51,285 nt of DNA from an uncultured Cytophagales bacterium (GTDB lineage: Bacteria; Bacteroidota; Bacteroidia; Cytophagales; Bernardetiaceae), in the NCBI GenBank assembly GCA_937136415.1, contig CAKZOK010000062.1, forward strand, positions 1 through 51,285. The letters run 5' to 3'. Numbering within the stretch: the stretch's first letter is position 1; each line of letters starts with the position of its first letter. Positions 42,918-51,268 of the stretch are shown piece by piece. The translations under genes were made by a program, and so were the position numbers. The notes beneath the pieces were generated by a model. That model was not told where the DNA came from. It made no database searches and saw only the letters and a list, made by a program, of their open reading frames with translations.

Positions 42918-44354
42918 ATGAAGAAGATACAATTCAATTTAAAAACTATTTTGCTTTTACTGGCTCTTTGTGCCTTTTTAGCTCCTTCATCTTTTGCCCA
43001 AAGAGGTAAAAAGAAAAACAAAAAAAATAAAGACAAAGAAATAACTGAAGCTGTAACATCAACAACAGCAGGAGATAATGAGCCTAATTGGCCAAAAGGT
43101 AGAAATAAAGGAATTGCAAAAGAAAAATATGCTCTTTTGATAGATGCAGTAAATAATGAGCAATTTGAAGAAGCCATAGCTCCTCTAAACTGGATTATCG
43201 AAAATGCTCCAAATTTGCACGCAGACGTATATGTAAAAGCTGTAAAACTTTATTCTGGGCTTGCAAAAAAAGCAAAAGAAGATGGGCGTGATAGCGAAGT
43301 AATAGTAAATCAAGACAAAATTGCTGAAATGTACCAAATACGTATCAAAAATGGTTTGGTTGAAGATATGAATGATATTTATCGTCGTTTTGGTCGTGAT
43401 GCTTATTTTTATTGGAAAGATGATACTTCAAAAACAGATACGCTTTATGCTCATTACAAAAAAACGTATGAGATGGACAAAGACAACTTTCCTCGTGCGC
43501 AAGTAATTTATTATGCAGATGCAACAGGAAAAGTTTATGAAAAAGAAGGCATGACATTAGAAGAAATGACTACTATTTATGAAGACCTCAAAAAATATGT
43601 AGATATAAGAGTTGCCAAAGAGCAAGACCAAGAAGAAAAACAAAAATGGAAAACGTATGTACAAGAAAAAATTGGAGAATTAGAACTCGTTTATTTTCCT
43701 AAAGATTGTAACCGTATTACAGATTTGTTTGGAGAAAAACTAAAAGCAAATCCAAATGACACACTTCTTATCAACAGAGTTGTAAAATTGATGGCTGATA
43801 ATGGTTGTACAAAAGAACCTTTGTTCTTGGAAGCGATGCAAGCATTCTATAAACTAACTCCTAAAAATGCGATTGCAAATACTATCGGACAACTTCACAT
43901 GCAAAATGGAGATACAGATAAAGCTCTTACTTGGATTGAAAAATCTTTGGAAGGTGCTGGCGACGAAGAAAAAGCAAAAGCTGCAAATACTGTCTTGACT
44001 CTTTCTAAAGTAGCTTATAAAGATGGAAATTATACAAAAGCTCGCTCTTTGGCATACAAATCTGCCGAAATGGGTAGTCCAAGTGTTGCTGCCGAAGCAT
44101 ATACTTTCATTGGCGATTTGTATATGAGTACCTACAAACAATGTATGCAAGGAGATAATATTGTACAAAAACGTGCAGTCTTCTTAGCTGCTTATGATAT
44201 GTATGCAAGAGGTGGAAATGCTTCTAAAATGGCTTCTGCAAAAGGGCAGTTTCCTTCTAAAGAAGATGTATTTTCTGATTCTAAATACAAAGTAGGGCAA
44301 AGCCTAAGTGTAGGGTGTTGGATAGGAACAACAACAACTTTGAGAGTGAAATAA
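42918..44354 (+). CDS. Secreted TPR-like protein of unknown function
   Basis: A protein of 478 residues from the ATG at 42918; the open frame reaches back to a TTG at 42894, but MKKIQFNLKTILLLLALCAF followed by APSSFAQ is a clean signal peptide from the ATG. The mature part starts with a very basic stretch (RGKKKNKKNKDKE) and then consists of helical repeats of TPR type (for example about 60-110 and 320-400, AIANTIGQLHMQNGDTDKAL and TWIEKSLEGAG). Late in the chain are several Cys (QCMQGDN, VGCWIG). I recognise no specific family. It probably works in the periplasm or at the outer membrane (inference). The gene ends in a strong terminator at 44396. Confidence 0.7.
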   Translation: MKKIQFNLKTILLLLALCAFLAPSSFAQRGKKKNKKNKDKEITEAVTSTTAGDNEPNWPKGRNKGIAKEKYALLIDAVNNEQFEEAIAPLNWIIENAPNLHADVYVKAVKLYSGLAKKAKEDGRDSEVIVNQDKIAEMYQIRIKNGLVEDMNDIYRRFGRDAYFYWKDDTSKTDTLYAHYKKTYEMDKDNFPRAQVIYYADATGKVYEKEGMTLEEMTTIYEDLKKYVDIRVAKEQDQEEKQKWKTYVQEKIGELELVYFPKDCNRITDLFGEKLKANPNDTLLINRVVKLMADNGCTKEPLFLEAMQAFYKLTPKNAIANTIGQLHMQNGDTDKALTWIEKSLEGAGDEEKAKAANTVLTLSKVAYKDGNYTKARSLAYKSAEMGSPSVAAEAYTFIGDLYMSTYKQCMQGDNIVQKRAVFLAAYDMYARGGNASKMASAKGQFPSKEDVFSDSKYKVGQSLSVGCWIGTTTTLRVK

Positions 44355-44395
44355 GCAAAATACTATTTCATTGATTGATTAAATTAAGATAAAAC

Positions 44396-44435
44396 AAAAA
44401 TTCCTTATTTCTAGTTGCAGAGATAAGGAATTTTT
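44396..44435 (+). terminator. Terminator after the TPR-like gene
   Basis: AAAAATTCCTTAT (44396-44408) pairs over 13 bp with ATAAGGAATTTTT (44423-44435), followed by more T residues. Confidence 0.85.
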
Positions 44436-44452
44436 TTATGTGCAAATGTAGC

Positions 44453-44468
44453 TCATTCTTTAGAATGA
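44453..44468. repeat. Small palindrome TCATTC/GAATGA
   Basis: TCATTC (44453-44458) and GAATGA (44463-44468) flank TTTA. With the preceding GTAGC it resembles the left end of the element at 26256 (GTAGCATACGCTTTAGC) and may be a reduced copy of the same repeat family. Confidence 0.35.
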
Positions 44469-44493
44469 ATAAAGCACACTATCATCTAATCCA

Positions 44494-44790
44494 ATGAAAC
44501 AAATACACAAAGAAGCTATTTTCCAAAATAGAGATAAAAAACGTTTTGAATGGAATATAGAAGGACATACTGCATTCATTGATTATATTTTGAATACACA
44601 AAATGAAATTTTTTTGACGCATACAGAAGTGCCTCAAGAACTGGGAGGAAAAGGAATTGCCTCAAAACTTACAAAAGCTGTTTTAGATTATATCAAAACA
44701 GAAAACTGGGTCGTTTATCCTACTTGTTCGTTTATAGAATCATTTATCAAAAAAAATGAGGAATATCAAATTTTGATAAAAAAGGATTGA
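44494..44790 (+). CDS. Small GNAT N-acetyltransferase (YjdJ-like)
   Basis: A 98-residue protein of the short GNAT subfamily (YjdJ/GTLF3A type). The acetyl-CoA-binding pattern is EVPQELGGKGIASKLTKAVL (about 49-68), followed by VVYPTCSFIESFIKKN, the usual end of this family. The N-terminus (RFEWNIEGHTAFIDYIL) matches the family's first strands. Substrate is unknown; relatives are minimal, single-domain enzymes. ATG start at 44494, terminator after the stop. Confidence 0.9.
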   Translation: MKQIHKEAIFQNRDKKRFEWNIEGHTAFIDYILNTQNEIFLTHTEVPQELGGKGIASKLTKAVLDYIKTENWVVYPTCSFIESFIKKNEEYQILIKKD

Positions 44791-44821
44791 GATATTAAAG
44801 TTTTGAACATAAAAAGCATAG

Positions 44822-44857
44822 AAAAACCACTTTCACAGTACTGTAAAAGTGGTTTTT
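44822..44857. terminator. Bidirectional terminator between the GNAT and coiled-coil genes
   Basis: AAAAACCACTTT (44822-44833) pairs with AAAGTGGTTTTT (44846-44857); the loop carries the inner palindrome ACAGTACTGT. It serves the convergent genes on both sides. Confidence 0.85.
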
Positions 44858-44912
44858 GTATATAAAATAAAATTTGCTAATAATTAATAACTTACCGTTA
44901 ATAACTAAAAAC

Positions 44913-45962
44913 TTATCTAATTCTGAATTTATATTTTTCCATTACAGACTCTTCTTTATAAGTAAGGTCAAAATAATAATCTCCATCTTCAAGATTTTTG
45001 TCCACAAAAATTTGAGCCTGTGTACGTCCATTTTCCAAAACAGGAATTGGTCTTTTTACTACTTTATATGGTTTTCCATTTCTGTAAAGTGTAAGATAAA
45101 CGATGCGCTCTTTTGCATTTCCTTCAAACATTCCTTCTCCTACTTCAAATTCTAGATGAACTTCTTTTCCAATCTTACCTTTGTGTTTGCCTGTTTGGTC
45201 AAGAATAACACGTCTTTTCTGAAAATCATACTGTGCTGTAAAATTATATGCTTTTCTTGTAAGCCCTTTCAAACGTTCGATTTCTTCTTTTTGGCGTTGG
45301 ATAAGCTCTTCACTTTGAGTAAGTAATTCTCTAAGTTTTGTACGGTCTTCTCCAATTTGGTCAAGTTGAGAAAGAGAAGTTTGTTGTTCTGACAAAATCT
45401 TATCTAATTTTGCTTTTTCAGCTTTGTATTTGGCTACTTCGGCAGCAGACAGTTTGTATTTTTTGGTCATACCAGCAAGCTGACCTTTATACGACTGAAT
45501 TTGCTTTAAAAGAGTTTCGATACGCTCACGGTTTTTCTTCAATTCTTCTTTAAGTTCAGAGATTTCTCCAATAGCATACTCATCTTTTCCAGAATAAACC
45601 TGCCCTAGTCGCTCTGAATAGTCTAATTTTTTCTTTTGTAACTCGCTAATTCGTGCCAAAGCCTTATCAGGAGTTTCGCTAATTTGGGATTTTTCTACTT
45701 TAATATCATTTCTGGTCAATAATAATACTTGACGCAACGAATCAGCATTTTTGTAAGGAATAAGCTCCTTATCAATATTTCTAATTTCGTTGGAATAGGC
45801 TTGCTCTAACCTATTAAAATCTTTGTATAAGGCTTCTAATGTTTCTCGGCTAGAGTTCTGAAAGGCAGTTGTTGCCCAAATTGCGCCCACCACCAAGAAC
45901 AAAGAAAGTATGATTACTACTGCAATAAAAGTTTTGCCTTCACGGGTGTTGTATCTGCTCAT
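44913..45962 (-). CDS. Membrane-anchored coiled-coil protein with C-terminal beta domain
   Basis: A protein of 349 residues from the ATG at 45962 (the frame begins with a TTG at 46007). A short basic N-terminus (MSRYNTREGK) precedes one transmembrane helix (about 12-33, then W29-A30-T31). A long coiled coil runs from about 40 to 235, rich in Glu, Lys, Leu and Gln with heptads. The last 110 residues (from about 240, FTAQYDFQKRRVILDQTGKH, then LEFEVGEGMFEG and IVYLTLYRNGKPYKVV) look like an all-beta domain of Ig or C2 character. I do not recognise the family; the layout suggests a cell-envelope spacer or adhesion scaffold. A short in-frame -7 candidate lies at 46024-46031. Confidence 0.65.
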   Translation of the reverse strand: MSRYNTREGKTFIAVVIILSLFLVVGAIWATTAFQNSSRETLEALYKDFNRLEQAYSNEIRNIDKELIPYKNADSLRQVLLLTRNDIKVEKSQISETPDKALARISELQKKKLDYSERLGQVYSGKDEYAIGEISELKEELKKNRERIETLLKQIQSYKGQLAGMTKKYKLSAAEVAKYKAEKAKLDKILSEQQTSLSQLDQIGEDRTKLRELLTQSEELIQRQKEEIERLKGLTRKAYNFTAQYDFQKRRVILDQTGKHKGKIGKEVHLEFEVGEGMFEGNAKERIVYLTLYRNGKPYKVVKRPIPVLENGRTQAQIFVDKNLEDGDYYFDLTYKEESVMEKYKFRIR

Positions 45963-46346
45963 AAAATTCGGATTTTGGTATGATAAAGTAGTTTTGGTAT
46001 AAAACAACTCTCAAAACGACCTTCAAAAATAAAAGGAATTGAAAAATTAGGTAATAAAATTAAAAAACTTGAATCAAAATAGAAAAAATTAGAATATTAT
46101 CAAAATATGCCTTTTTATTTTCTTTAAAGTAAGGCAATATACAACTATATCATTTGTATTACCAAAAAAACAATTTTGAAAAATCAAAAATTAGAATAAA
46201 TTACTTCATTTTAAAACGCTACTAACAAAGATTAATCTATTCTTGTTTGCTTATCTTTTTGTTTTCATTCAAAAAAAAACACTGTTTATCGAATAAAAAC
46301 CCTTAATAAAGATTATCTTTGGCTATTCTAATCAGTTTTAATTAGA
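45963..46346. other. Divergent intergenic region with two possible -7 boxes
   Basis: This region lies between the coiled-coil gene and the DISM sensor gene. CAAAAATA at 46024-46031 is a minus-strand TAnnTTTG match. TATCTTTG at 46314-46321 is a plus-strand match. Neither has a good TTG partner. There is no coding sequence or strong hairpin. Confidence 0.4.
46314..46321 (+). promoter_or_regulatory. Possible -7 element for the DISM sensor gene
   Basis: TATCTTTG matches TAnnTTTG and lies 26 bp before the TTG start, which would leave a leader of about 19 bases. No TTG is seen at the proper distance upstream. Confidence 0.35.
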
Positions 46347-49109
46347 TTGCTTCGTTATAAAAAAAAACAGATTCTCCCTTCATTAATAATTTTATTTATC
46401 ATACAAATAAAAAAAAAATATTTCCCTTTATTTCTTCTCCTTTGTATTTTTTTCAATACAAATTTGGGAGGGGTGTATCTGTATGCTCAACAAACGATTT
46501 CAACGCCTACTTTCAAAACAATTTTACTTCAAGAATCCGAAACATCAATTCGTTTAGAGGGAAATTATGTAGGTATTTTTGAAGATAAAAAGAATAATAA
46601 AAGATTTAAAGAAATTTCAGACCCTAATTTTTTATCCAATTTTAAGCCTTCTCAAGGTTATAATCCTAATTTTGGTTTTACTAATTCTGTTTTTTGGGTG
46701 CGTGTCGAAGTAGAAAACCTAAATAAAGAACAAAATGAATTTTTATTAGAAATTGCTGCGCCTCTTTTAGATTCTATTACTTTTTTTCACCCAGTAAAAG
46801 GAATATACCAAAGCACACTTACAGGAGATGCCTTCGAATTTGTACAACGCCCTGTTGAGAATCGTTATTTTTTATTTCCATTTCATTTAAAACCAACTCA
46901 AAAACAAGTATTTTATTTCAAAATTGCATCAAAAGCAAGTCTGATGCAGTTTCCCATGCGTGTTTGGAAGCCTTTAGCCTTTGAACAATATAATCATCAA
47001 TTTCAATTTATTTTTGGAATTATTTATGGAATAATCATTTTTATTCTCATCAATAATCTATTTTTATTTTTCAATTTGGGTAAAGGAAATAGCTATTTGT
47101 ATTATGTAATTGCAATGGCGTGTTCGCTTTTGGTAATTGCCAATCTAAATGGTCATGCCTATGAATATTTGTGGGGAAGTTTTCCGTCTTTACAACAAAA
47201 AGCCTTGCCTATGTGTCTTACTTTTTTAGATTTTTGGCTTGTTTTGTTTTGCAGAAGATTTTTAAATACTCGTACTTTTTTAGAAAAATTTGATAAAGCA
47301 CTTCGTATTTTTGGATTTGTACAACTTGCATTTTTTATTTTTACCATTTTTTTACCGTATCAATATGCCATTTATTTATCCAATTTTTCGGCTACTGCAA
47401 CGGCTATTGTTCTGCTGATAACAGGAACAAGTGCTATTTTGAGAAAAAATAATTCAGCGTGGTTTTTTATGAGTGGTTTTTCAATTTATATTTTGGGTTA
47501 TATTATTTTTGCCCTAAAGACAAGCTCAATTATTCCTCTTAATCCATTTACAGAATATAGTGTGCAGGTAGGGGCAGCTCTTCAAGTTATTTTGCTTTCA
47601 TTTGCTATCGGAGTGCGAATAAGAGAAACCAGAAATGAAAAAAATGAGGCGCAACGTTTGATGATGGAATCTCAAATGCAAGCCAACGAACAATTAGAAT
47701 CAAAGGTAGAAAAACGTACTTTCGAACTCAACGAAAAAGCTGAAGCCTTAGAAAACTCATATCGAACTGTTTCGATTTTGAGTTCGATAGGGCAAGAAAT
47801 TACAGCATCTTTGGATTATGATGCTATTTTTGGTGTCTTGTATCGTTATGTACACGAACTGATGGACTCTCCTTTTTTTGGTGTTGATTTATATTATCCA
47901 GAAAAAGAGCAAATCGTTTATGCTTATAATATAGAAAATGAAGTTTTGTTGCCCGAAGAAAAAATCAATGCCAATAACCCAAATAATCTATCTGCCTATG
48001 TTATCAGAAATAAAGAAAGTTTGTTTATAAATGATGCTCAAGCAGAACTTCACAACTATTTGCCAAAGGTAGAAATAATTATAGGAGAAGCTGCCAAATC
48101 AATTATAGCCATTCCTTTATTGTTGGCAGAGCGTATTTTGGGTGTTGTTTTGGTGCAAAGTTTTGAGAAAAATGCCTATACAAGTCAGCATCTTGAGATT
48201 ATGAAAACGCTTGCATCTTATACAGCCATTGCACTAGATAATGCGTCTTCGTATTCCAAAATCCGAAATGCAAACACAAAGACAATGCAAAGCATTCGAT
48301 ATGCACAACGCATACAAGAAGGGCTTTTGCCAAGACCTCAAATCTTGACCCAAAACTTTAAGGAAGCAAGTGTTTTTTACCGTCCTAGAGATATTGTCAG
48401 TGGAGATTTTTATTGGTTCGAAACACTATTTAAAAAAGATTTTGATGATGAATTGCATCAAAATATGCCAAAAAAACTCAAAATGATTGCGCTTTCAGAT
48501 TGTACAGGACACGGCGTACCAGGTGCATTGATGACTATTATGGGAATAAATCTTTTAAATCAAATTATTGCAGAAGGAGGAATATGGCAACCTGATGAAA
48601 TCCTAACAAAACTAGATGAGCGTGTTCGTCATACTTTTCATTTGGAAGAATTACATACTACAAAAAGCCGTCGAAATGATGGAATGGACATTGGGATTTG
48701 TGCCATTGATGAAGAAAAACAAATTATCTATTATGCAGGTGCAAAAATGCCTTTGTATATTGTCAGAAATAATAAAATACAGACTATAAAAGGAAGTCCT
48801 TTTGCTATTGGTGGTTCATTTATTTCTAAGAAAAAAGAAAAAGAATACACAATTAATACTTTCAAATACCAAAAAGGAGATAATTTATTCTTAGCCTCCG
48901 ATGGCTTTCAAGACCAATTTGGAAGTGACAATAAAATGGAAAATCAAACAGAGAGAAAATATTATACTCGTTTCTTTAGAAATTTTTTAGAAAAAATAAG
49001 TCCCCTATCCTCCGATGAACAATATTCAGAATTTAGCAAAGAGCTAATTAGATGGAAAAAAATGAGAAAGCAAACCGATGATATTTTGATAATGAGTGTG
49101 AAGTTATAA
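46347..49109 (+). CDS. 7TM-DISM sensor with GAF domain and SpoIIE phosphatase
   Basis: A 920-residue membrane signalling protein. After an N-terminal signal sequence (to about residue 48, ending VYLYAQQ), residues about 50-200 form a 7TMR-DISMED2 extracellular domain (FGFTNSVFWVRVEVENLN, then LLEIAAPLLDSITFFHP). Seven transmembrane helices follow (about 215-430), then a coiled coil, a GAF domain (about 475-640; SIGQEITASLDYDAIFGVL, IAIPLLLAERILGVVLVQS) and a C-terminal SpoIIE/PP2C phosphatase (from about 670; DIVSGDFYW, LSDCTGHGVPGALM, ASDGFQDQFGS). It probably senses an external ligand and dephosphorylates a cytoplasmic partner. The only start fitting the reading frame is a TTG at 46347; the next Met is beyond the signal sequence. 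The HD-domain gene lies 49 bp downstream, on the same strand. Confidence 0.92.
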   Translation: MLRYKKKQILPSLIILFIIQIKKKYFPLFLLLCIFFNTNLGGVYLYAQQTISTPTFKTILLQESETSIRLEGNYVGIFEDKKNNKRFKEISDPNFLSNFKPSQGYNPNFGFTNSVFWVRVEVENLNKEQNEFLLEIAAPLLDSITFFHPVKGIYQSTLTGDAFEFVQRPVENRYFLFPFHLKPTQKQVFYFKIASKASLMQFPMRVWKPLAFEQYNHQFQFIFGIIYGIIIFILINNLFLFFNLGKGNSYLYYVIAMACSLLVIANLNGHAYEYLWGSFPSLQQKALPMCLTFLDFWLVLFCRRFLNTRTFLEKFDKALRIFGFVQLAFFIFTIFLPYQYAIYLSNFSATATAIVLLITGTSAILRKNNSAWFFMSGFSIYILGYIIFALKTSSIIPLNPFTEYSVQVGAALQVILLSFAIGVRIRETRNEKNEAQRLMMESQMQANEQLESKVEKRTFELNEKAEALENSYRTVSILSSIGQEITASLDYDAIFGVLYRYVHELMDSPFFGVDLYYPEKEQIVYAYNIENEVLLPEEKINANNPNNLSAYVIRNKESLFINDAQAELHNYLPKVEIIIGEAAKSIIAIPLLLAERILGVVLVQSFEKNAYTSQHLEIMKTLASYTAIALDNASSYSKIRNANTKTMQSIRYAQRIQEGLLPRPQILTQNFKEASVFYRPRDIVSGDFYWFETLFKKDFDDELHQNMPKKLKMIALSDCTGHGVPGALMTIMGINLLNQIIAEGGIWQPDEILTKLDERVRHTFHLEELHTTKSRRNDGMDIGICAIDEEKQIIYYAGAKMPLYIVRNNKIQTIKGSPFAIGGSFISKKKEKEYTINTFKYQKGDNLFLASDGFQDQFGSDNKMENQTERKYYTRFFRNFLEKISPLSSDEQYSEFSKELIRWKKMRKQTDDILIMSVKL

Positions 49110-49158
49110 AGTATGAAATAAGAGATAAATGCAAACCCCTTTCTAAATTAGAAAATCT

Positions 49159-49734
49159 ATGAACAATCAAAAATCAAACTCTGATTTGTATAGAAATGCT
49201 TTGTATTTTGCTTGCAAGGCACATGAAGGACAAAAAATGTTTACTTCCATACCAAATGTAAAATTTCCTTATTTTTTGCATATTACAGAAGTCATGACAG
49301 AAATGCTAGTCGCTTTTCAAAACACAAAAAACACTCACTTGAATCAAAATTTGGGTATATTAGTTGCCATTCTTCACGATACTGTCGAAGATACTGCTGT
49401 TACTTTGGAGGAAATTGAAAGACAATTTGGAGAGAATGTAAAAAATGGAGTTTGGGCAATGACAAAAGATGAAACCTTGCCAAAGGAAGAACAAATGAAG
49501 GATAGTTTGGAAAAACTTTTGAAACAACCAATAGAAATTCAGTGCGTCAAACTAGCCGACCGAATTGTAAACCTCAAAGAACCTCCTTATTATTGGAATT
49601 TAGGAAAAAAACACAATTACCAAAAAGAAGCTAAAGTTATTTTAGAAAAATTAGGCAATGCAAACCAATATTTAGCCAAAAGATTAGAAGAAAAAATAAA
49701 AGAATATGAAAATTATTTTGAAAAAAATTTTTAA
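49159..49734 (+). CDS. HD-domain hydrolase similar to the RelA/SpoT hydrolase domain
   Basis: A 191-residue protein with the metal-binding HD signature: H in YFLHITEVM (about 37) and the HD pair in ILVAILHDTVEDTAVTLEEI (about 70-90), followed by LADRIVNLKEP with the further Asp ligand. The pattern matches (p)ppGpp hydrolase domains of RelA/SpoT, but there is no synthetase, TGS or ACT domain. Short proteins of this kind include MESH1-type small alarmone hydrolases (about 180 residues), which would fit the size; (p)ppGpp as substrate is plausible but not certain. ATG start at 49159, 49 bp after the DISM/SpoIIE gene, so the two are probably co-transcribed. A terminator follows. Confidence 0.85.
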   Translation: MNNQKSNSDLYRNALYFACKAHEGQKMFTSIPNVKFPYFLHITEVMTEMLVAFQNTKNTHLNQNLGILVAILHDTVEDTAVTLEEIERQFGENVKNGVWAMTKDETLPKEEQMKDSLEKLLKQPIEIQCVKLADRIVNLKEPPYYWNLGKKHNYQKEAKVILEKLGNANQYLAKRLEEKIKEYENYFEKNF

Positions 49735-49736
49735 CA

Positions 49737-49769
49737 AAAAAAGTCATAACGAAATGTTATGACTTTTTT
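49737..49769 (+). terminator. Terminator after the HD hydrolase gene
   Basis: AAAAAAGTCATAAC (49737-49750) pairs perfectly over 14 bp with GTTATGACTTTTTT (49756-49769), with a loop of five. It lies at once after the stop codon. Confidence 0.9.
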
Positions 49770-49815
49770 GAGTACAGAAGTATTTGAGAACATAGCTCTT
49801 TTGTTAGAATTAGAG

Positions 49816-50053
49816 TAGGCTGTTCAGGATTTCAAAAACTCTTCCTATAGTTTAATTTATAGTCATTTTCATCCTTTGATGGATTGATTTATAAATCAAA
49901 AATAGCAATTAAAATTTTATTCTAGCTGCATCGTAGCGAAACCTTGAAATTAGACACATTTAGAATACAAACAACAAGGTTACGCTACGAGGTAGCTAAA
50001 TTTCAAAAGACACGAAAACTGTATGAGAAAATAACCAAATTTTGAACAGCCTA
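49816..50053. mobile_element. 238-bp MITE with 11-bp terminal inverted repeats and 9-bp target duplication
   Basis: The ends TAGGCTGTTCA (49816-49826) and TGAACAGCCTA (50043-50053) are perfect inverted repeats, and similarity continues inward through ATTT (15 of 17). Directly outside, GAATTAGAG occurs at 49807-49815 and again at 50054-50062, a perfect 9-bp direct repeat. Inside is an imperfect 23-bp inverted repeat (49924-49946 and 49975-49997, 20 of 23 matching). It has no open frame, so it would need a transposase supplied elsewhere. The 9-bp duplication fits, among others, IS4-type or IS1-type elements; which one is not known. Confidence 0.82.
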
Positions 50054-50093
50054 GAATTAGAGCTACTTTATCTGTAAAATCTTTCTTTAAAAA

Positions 50094-50726
50094 TTAGTCA
50101 ATAAGAGTAATCAAATCTTCTTTACTTTTTCTAACTTTTTTGAGGTTTACCAACCAATCTTCTTCTGTTTTTCTATAACCAACTGGCAAAAGCACACAGC
50201 TTCTAAGCCCTTTTGCTCTAAGTCCTAGAATCTCATCTACTGCATTTGGGTCAAAACCTTCCATTGGCGTACAATCTACCTTTTCAAATGCACAAGCAGT
50301 TAAGGCTTCTGTAAAACCAATGTATGCTTGCCTAGCTGCATGTTGAAAGTTTGTTTCTGCATCTTGTTGTGGATAAGTTCCTAACAACATCTGACGATAA
50401 TTTTCCCAGCCTTCATTTTTAAAACCACGAACTTCATTTACCAAATCAAATGCTGTATTGATTCTCTCAGCCGTGTAAGTGTCCCAAGCTGCAAAAACAA
50501 ATAAATGCGAACAATCTGAAACCACAGATTGATTCCATGCAACAGGTTTAATTTTGTCTTTAATTTCTTGATTTGTAATAACAAATACTTCGAAAGGTTG
50601 CAGCCCACTAGAAGTTGGCGCAAGAGAAATTGCTTCAATAATATTATCAATTTTCTCTTGTTCTACTTTTTTACCATTCATTGCTTTTGCAGCATATCTC
50701 CAGTTGAGTCTTTCTAATAATTCCAT
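50094..50726 (-). CDS. NAD(P)H-dependent nitroreductase-family flavoprotein
   Basis: A 210-residue FMN-binding oxidoreductase of the nitroreductase family (NfsB or YdjA-like group). The N-terminal FMN-binding Arg/Ala block is LNWRYAAKAMNGKKV; IIEAISLAPTSSGLQPFEVF (about 29-48) is the family's flavin-contact helix region; the EALTACAFEKVDCTPMEGF and DEILGLRAKGLRSCVLLPVGY segments near the C-terminus are also typical. It should reduce nitro, quinone or related substrates with NAD(P)H; the natural substrate is unknown. ATG start at 50726. The MarR-type regulator gene lies 26 bp upstream on the same strand, so this is a two-gene operon in which the regulator may respond to the enzyme's substrate. 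Confidence 0.9.
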   Translation of the reverse strand: MELLERLNWRYAAKAMNGKKVEQEKIDNIIEAISLAPTSSGLQPFEVFVITNQEIKDKIKPVAWNQSVVSDCSHLFVFAAWDTYTAERINTAFDLVNEVRGFKNEGWENYRQMLLGTYPQQDAETNFQHAARQAYIGFTEALTACAFEKVDCTPMEGFDPNAVDEILGLRAKGLRSCVLLPVGYRKTEEDWLVNLKKVRKSKEDLITLID

Positions 50727-50752
50727 TTTTAATTGAATTGTTGTATAAAAAA

Positions 50753-51202
50753 TTATTCTTTATTTTCTGATAGAATGCTAATCCATTCATTCAAAATATT
50801 TTGTAAATTTATAATTTCTGGAAGTTGAATATTTTCAGTAATTAATGTTTTAGAAAGCTCTTTTGGAATACAAGAGGCTTGATTCTTTAGAGCTTTTCCT
50901 TTTTTTGTTAGCTTTACAATAACACTTCTTTCATCTTCCTTCGAACGATTACGCTCCACTATTTCCATTTTTTCCATTCTTTTCAATAAAGGAGAAAGTG
51001 TATTTGTATTGAGCAATAATTTTTCTGTTATCTGATTTATTGTAATTTCATCATTTTCCCAAAGTACCATCAATACCAAATATTGAGGGTAAGTAAGTCC
51101 CATTTTATCCAAAAAAGGCTTGTATGCCTTTGTGATAAGACGAGAAACAGAATAAAGAGGAAAGCAAATTTGATTACTTAATTTTAATTGTGAATCTTCC
51201 AT
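50753..51202 (-). CDS. MarR/OhrR-like winged-helix regulator
   Basis: A 149-residue MarR-family repressor. The winged-helix region is TINQITEKLLLNTNTLSPLL (recognition helices, about 53-72) and EIVERNRSKEDERSVIVKLT (wing, about 81-100). The N-terminus reads NQICFPLYSVSRLITKAYKP; C13 lies where OhrR-type sensors have their peroxide-reactive Cys in an LCFALY-like motif. This makes an oxidant-sensing OhrR type likely, while the downstream nitroreductase suggests control of a redox enzyme. Other Cys (ASCIPKEL near 115) could pair with it. It may also act on ohr at 41936-42373. ATG start at 51202. A minus-strand TAnnTTTG box lies upstream at 51261-51268. Confidence 0.88.
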   Translation of the reverse strand: MEDSQLKLSNQICFPLYSVSRLITKAYKPFLDKMGLTYPQYLVLMVLWENDEITINQITEKLLLNTNTLSPLLKRMEKMEIVERNRSKEDERSVIVKLTKKGKALKNQASCIPKELSKTLITENIQLPEIINLQNILNEWISILSENKE

Positions 51203-51260
51203 AGATTATTTTTTGGTGGTGTTACACAAAGTATGATTTTTTTAAAGCGTTTTAGAATAG

Positions 51261-51268
51261 CAAAATTA
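51261..51268 (-). promoter_or_regulatory. Possible -7 element for the MarR-nitroreductase operon
   Basis: CAAAATTA reads TAATTTTG on the minus strand, a match to TAnnTTTG, 59 bp before the regulator start. The window ends before the place where a TTG would lie. Confidence 0.4.

Larger units (their letters stand above)
49735..50093. other. Intergenic region with terminator and MITE
   Basis: This stretch holds a terminator (49737-49769) and the inverted-repeat element 49816-50053 with flanking 9-bp direct repeats. No gene is present. Confidence 0.7.

Noticed and set aside
44874..45155. 93-codon plus-strand open frame
   Set aside because: It is antisense to the end of the coiled-coil gene and lacks a family pattern; it begins directly after a terminator.
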